A DNA stretch of 5,945 nucleotides, taken from Bartonella sp. AU55XJBT. GTDB lineage: Bacteria; Pseudomonadota; Alphaproteobacteria; Rhizobiales; Rhizobiaceae. The notes under the pieces are model-generated. The model ran no database searches. It saw only the letters and a program-made list of their open reading frames with translations, and was not told the origin of the DNA. The stretch spans positions 1 to 5,945 of the forward strand of contig NZ_JAQITC010000025.1 of the NCBI RefSeq assembly GCF_028618525.1. Reading direction: 5' to 3'. The position numbers and the translations under genes were made by a program. How positions within the stretch are numbered: position 1 is the stretch's first letter; each line of letters opens with the position of its first letter. Positions 5,101 to 5,945 of the stretch are shown one piece after another.

Positions 5101-5945
5101 AAATAGCAAGATTACGTTTCTTGCGGAGGGTTCTATTGCGGCAGGCTCGAGTGATGCAGTCACGGGTGGTCAGATTAATACGATTGTTTCGGGTGTTACA
5201 AGTGCATTAGGTGGAAATGCATCATTTAGTGTTGATGGTACTTTTACAGGTCCCACCTATGGCTTATCGAAGGTTTCAAAAACGGGTGATGTCACAAAAG
5301 AATCGTATGAAGGTGTTGAAAAAGCCTTTAAAGGAATTGATGAGAATATCAAGACTGTAAACGCTCGCATTAAGGACGTCTCAGAAGGCGTTGCACAGGA
5401 TTCTTTATTATGGAGTAGTACTGAGGGTGCTTTTGTGGCGCAACATGGGGAAAAAGATAGCAAGGCAAATAGCAAGATCACATCACTTGCCAATGGGGAT
5501 ATTACGCAAGCTTCCACGGATGCGATTAATGGTGGTCAACTTTATTCGATGAATGAGACACTAGCAAAGTATTTTGGTGGTGAGACTAAATATGAGGAAG
5601 GCAAATGGACCGCCCCAACTTTCACGCTTAAGAGCTACAATGCAGATGGCACGGAAGGTGATTTACAGCAACATCATAATGTAACGGAAGCCTTTGCAGG
5701 AATTGATAAGAATCTCACGAACGTCGTCAAAAACTTTAATGAAAAAGTCAATAACATTAAGGAATCTGTGCAAGGCGATGCATTGTTGTGGAGTGATAGT
5801 GACAAAGCGTTTGTAGCGCAGCATGGATCAGGAGATACGAAAGTTAATAGTAAGATTAAGTATCTTGCCAATGGTACCATTGCAGCAAATTCAACGGATG
5901 CGGTCAATGGTTCGCAACTTTTTGAGACAAATAAGGCTGTTGCAA
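1979..5945 (+). CDS. Large trimeric autotransporter adhesin, BadA/Vomp-like (3' end beyond window)
   Basis: 1322 codons are open to the right edge with no stop, so the stalk end and barrel lie outside. Residues 1-41 form an extended signal peptide: MKKLYAPQATSELKRSRFSF, then a hydrophobic core and SSVAPVFS, with cleavage near 41/42. Residues 42-190 match no domain I recognise and look partly helical. Residues 191-490 are a YadA-type head of about 20 (S/G)-(I/V)-A-(I/L)-G repeats. W511KSTRGAVSVGN and RQITGVAAG...DAVNLRQL (528-549) form the head end and neck. Residues 557-648 resemble the GIN domain (GPKITTGGIDAG), followed by a neck ending GSQLF (662-666). The stalk has FGG-type modules at 752, 952, 1073 and 1195, each with necks (for example SSDAVTGGQI) and short coiled coils. 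The protein should trimerise on the outer surface and bind host cells or matrix, as BadA and Vomp do. Signal, domain order and GGAGAG before the ATG agree. Which ortholog it is remains open, so no symbol is given. Confidence 0.93.
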   Translation, partial: MKKLYAPQATSELKRSRFSFVKILSLATVATFLSSVAPVFSANSDFRNVFLEGVNSAGISYPQSIVSVAGLNASSVSKEDYLTVLNKAGAEKVKTSSDYANFLTRTLSGKNDESSIINVLVEDSDSAQRYVQDILKVGNAALLKAPKTFVKGDFNREEESSDVFAPAFDYTITKRLIPINEMLRETRANQGVMLGENAKATEYSSIAIGREDPECKNIEGKLGCTAARALAERAIAIGLASVAQNFQGIAIGAVANASADNAVVLGAFASGQGKGSTALGHSSKALAEDSIALGHIATASGKQGIAIGLLTKVSGDQGIAIGNGANASKEKGVALGASASANGDRSIALGDYAKVSGDMSVALGADATASKKDSIAIGHRAQALGVNSIAIGNYNAGESITKAEGSFATVVGDFATAGKDYATAFGAGSDALGTYSVSMGYKAKAGADSSVAMGVYASASGGSGIAIGSYANVTVEGGVAIGNDSVSDRAAGVFGYTSLLQGPATNTESQWKSTRGAVSVGNLDKNITRQITGVAAGSKPADAVNLRQLQDLEEVVRKHGWKLSVGGENGKTVLMDSDVDFSTGSENFKITKGDKDNKVQFDLAKDVTLTSLKAGTNTLDATGLVIENGPKITTGGIDAGSKTITGIKEGSLSAESTEAVTGSQLFAANNEIADVRDSILVKQVAEMTLARSLRDGGAGLITIGRGTGGNEISILNKDNGARKLSGLLGGTISESSDEAVSGGQIHTLGSSVASYFGGGASYESGAWTAPKFTVKSVKDDGETENKEYPDVASALSEVGTSITNVQNKLTEQVNNVINKVESESFVQQDKTTHRLTIGAAVEGSEINISNKDKEDRILSGVGEATKNNEAVNKGQLDKGLKDLSDNLQSDESAVVHYDKKAGETGGINYTSVTFGGKDKTAVGLHNIADGKISEDSHDAITGGQINKIGEDVAKFLGGEASFENGALTQPTYKLSYIAKDGVVTESSFQGVGTAFSGLDTNIKNVNDRIKEVSEGVAKDSLNWSSTEGAFVAQHGTGDTKANSKITFLAEGSIAAGSSDAVTGGQINTIVSGVTSALGGNASFSVDGTFTGPTYGLSKVSKTGDVTKESYEGVEKAFKGIDENIKTVNARIKDVSEGVAQDSLLWSSTEGAFVAQHGEKDSKANSKITSLANGDITQASTDAINGGQLYSMNETLAKYFGGETKYEEGKWTAPTFTLKSYNADGTEGDLQQHHNVTEAFAGIDKNLTNVVKNFNEKVNNIKESVQGDALLWSDSDKAFVAQHGSGDTKVNSKIKYLANGTIAANSTDAVNGSQLFETNKAVA
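2549..3448 (+). repeat. YadA-type head repeats (about 20 copies, 14-residue / 42-base period)
   Basis: Repeat cores begin at residues 191, 205, then 234, 248, 262, 276, 290, 304, 318, 332, 346, 360, 374 and 388 in perfect 14-residue steps, then 406, 420, 436, 450, 464 and 478. Core sequences include GIAIG, STALG, SIALG, GVALG and SVAMG. In YadA such repeats each form one turn of a left-handed parallel beta-roll in the trimer head. Two inserts break the register: 15 extra residues after 209 that carry Cys215 and Cys224, and four extra residues (around ESIT) before 406. At DNA level the copies are clearly diverged, so the array is old and not a recent expansion. Confidence 0.88.
4079..4606 (+). 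repeat. Duplicated stalk/neck module (two diverged copies)
   Basis: Copy 1 (4079-4213, residues 701-745) reads ITIGRGTGGNEISILNKD, LSGLLGGTISESSDEAV and GGQI. Copy 2 (4481-4606, residues 835-876) reads LTIGAAVEGSEINISNKD, LSGVGEATKNNEAV and KGQL. The offset is 134 residues up to LSG and 131 after it. Between them lies the first FGG module (SYFGGGASYESGAWTAPKF, from about residue 754) and a coiled coil (about 795-825). This is an older internal duplication than the array that follows, since only the protein pattern is kept. Confidence 0.7.
4739..5945 (+). repeat. Tandem stalk repeat array of 121-126-residue units
   Basis: Unit boundaries, set at the equivalent of NSKIT before each neck, are 4739-5101 (363 bases), 5102-5467 (366), 5468-5845 (378) and 5846-5945 (cut by the edge). 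All lengths are multiples of three, so the frame is kept. Each unit holds a neck (DAVTGGQI type), an FGG-type domain (LGG or FGG then about 50 residues), a short coiled coil (such as NIKNVNDRIKEVSEGV) and a W-S...AFVAQHG segment; the first unit has its own version of the neck. DNA similarity is high in places: 26 identical bases at 5045-5070 and 5411-5436, and 18 at 5066-5083 and 5810-5827. Repeats of this kind set stalk length in BadA-like adhesins and allow recombination to change it. Confidence 0.85.

Noticed and set aside
4220..5907. Open frames on the - strand at 4220-4603, 4702-5163, 5257-5517 and 5674-5907
   Set aside because: The 4702, 5257 and 5674 frames encode similar peptides (LLFAFVSPVPCCATKAPSV type) only because they are the reverse of the repeated stalk unit. 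They are shadows of the adhesin, not a gene family.

Overview
The window is AT-rich and carries trimeric autotransporter adhesin (TAA, YadA/BadA/Vomp-type) genes and gene remains, all read left to right on the + strand. The head, neck and stalk module sequences, the long N-terminal signal region and the tandem arrangement of paralogues point to Bartonella (Alphaproteobacteria). In that genus BadA of B. henselae and the Vomp proteins of B. quintana are the best-known members. The genus call rests on recognising these families by eye, not on a database search.

Layout. (1) 1-386 is the 3' end of one TAA gene: the last part of the coiled-coil stalk and the whole YadA-type outer-membrane anchor, followed by a hairpin at 407-460. 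(2) 462-682 is AT-rich spacer with no convincing gene. (3) 683-1162 is a broken paralogue of the same anchor region, with two frameshifts, one in-frame stop and a damaged last strand. It is still followed by a textbook intrinsic terminator at 1189-1226. (4) 1227-1978 is about 750 bases with no gene. It holds a seven-G run, a short dyad, several short direct repeats and a ribosome binding site. (5) 1979 to the right edge is the 5' part of a large TAA gene, 1322 codons without a stop and unfinished at the window end.

The large protein reads, in order: an extended signal peptide; about 150 residues I cannot assign; a YadA-type head with about 20 repeats, twelve of them in exact 14-residue register; a neck; a GIN-like domain; further necks; and a stalk of FGG-type modules that becomes a tandem array of 121-126-residue units. 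Such proteins trimerise, insert a C-terminal barrel in the outer membrane, and present the head for binding host cells and matrix. The array of one complete anchor end, one decayed anchor end and one long repetitive gene is what repeated duplication and recombination at an adhesin locus would leave. No RNA genes, CRISPR array, insertion sequence or metabolic genes were seen.
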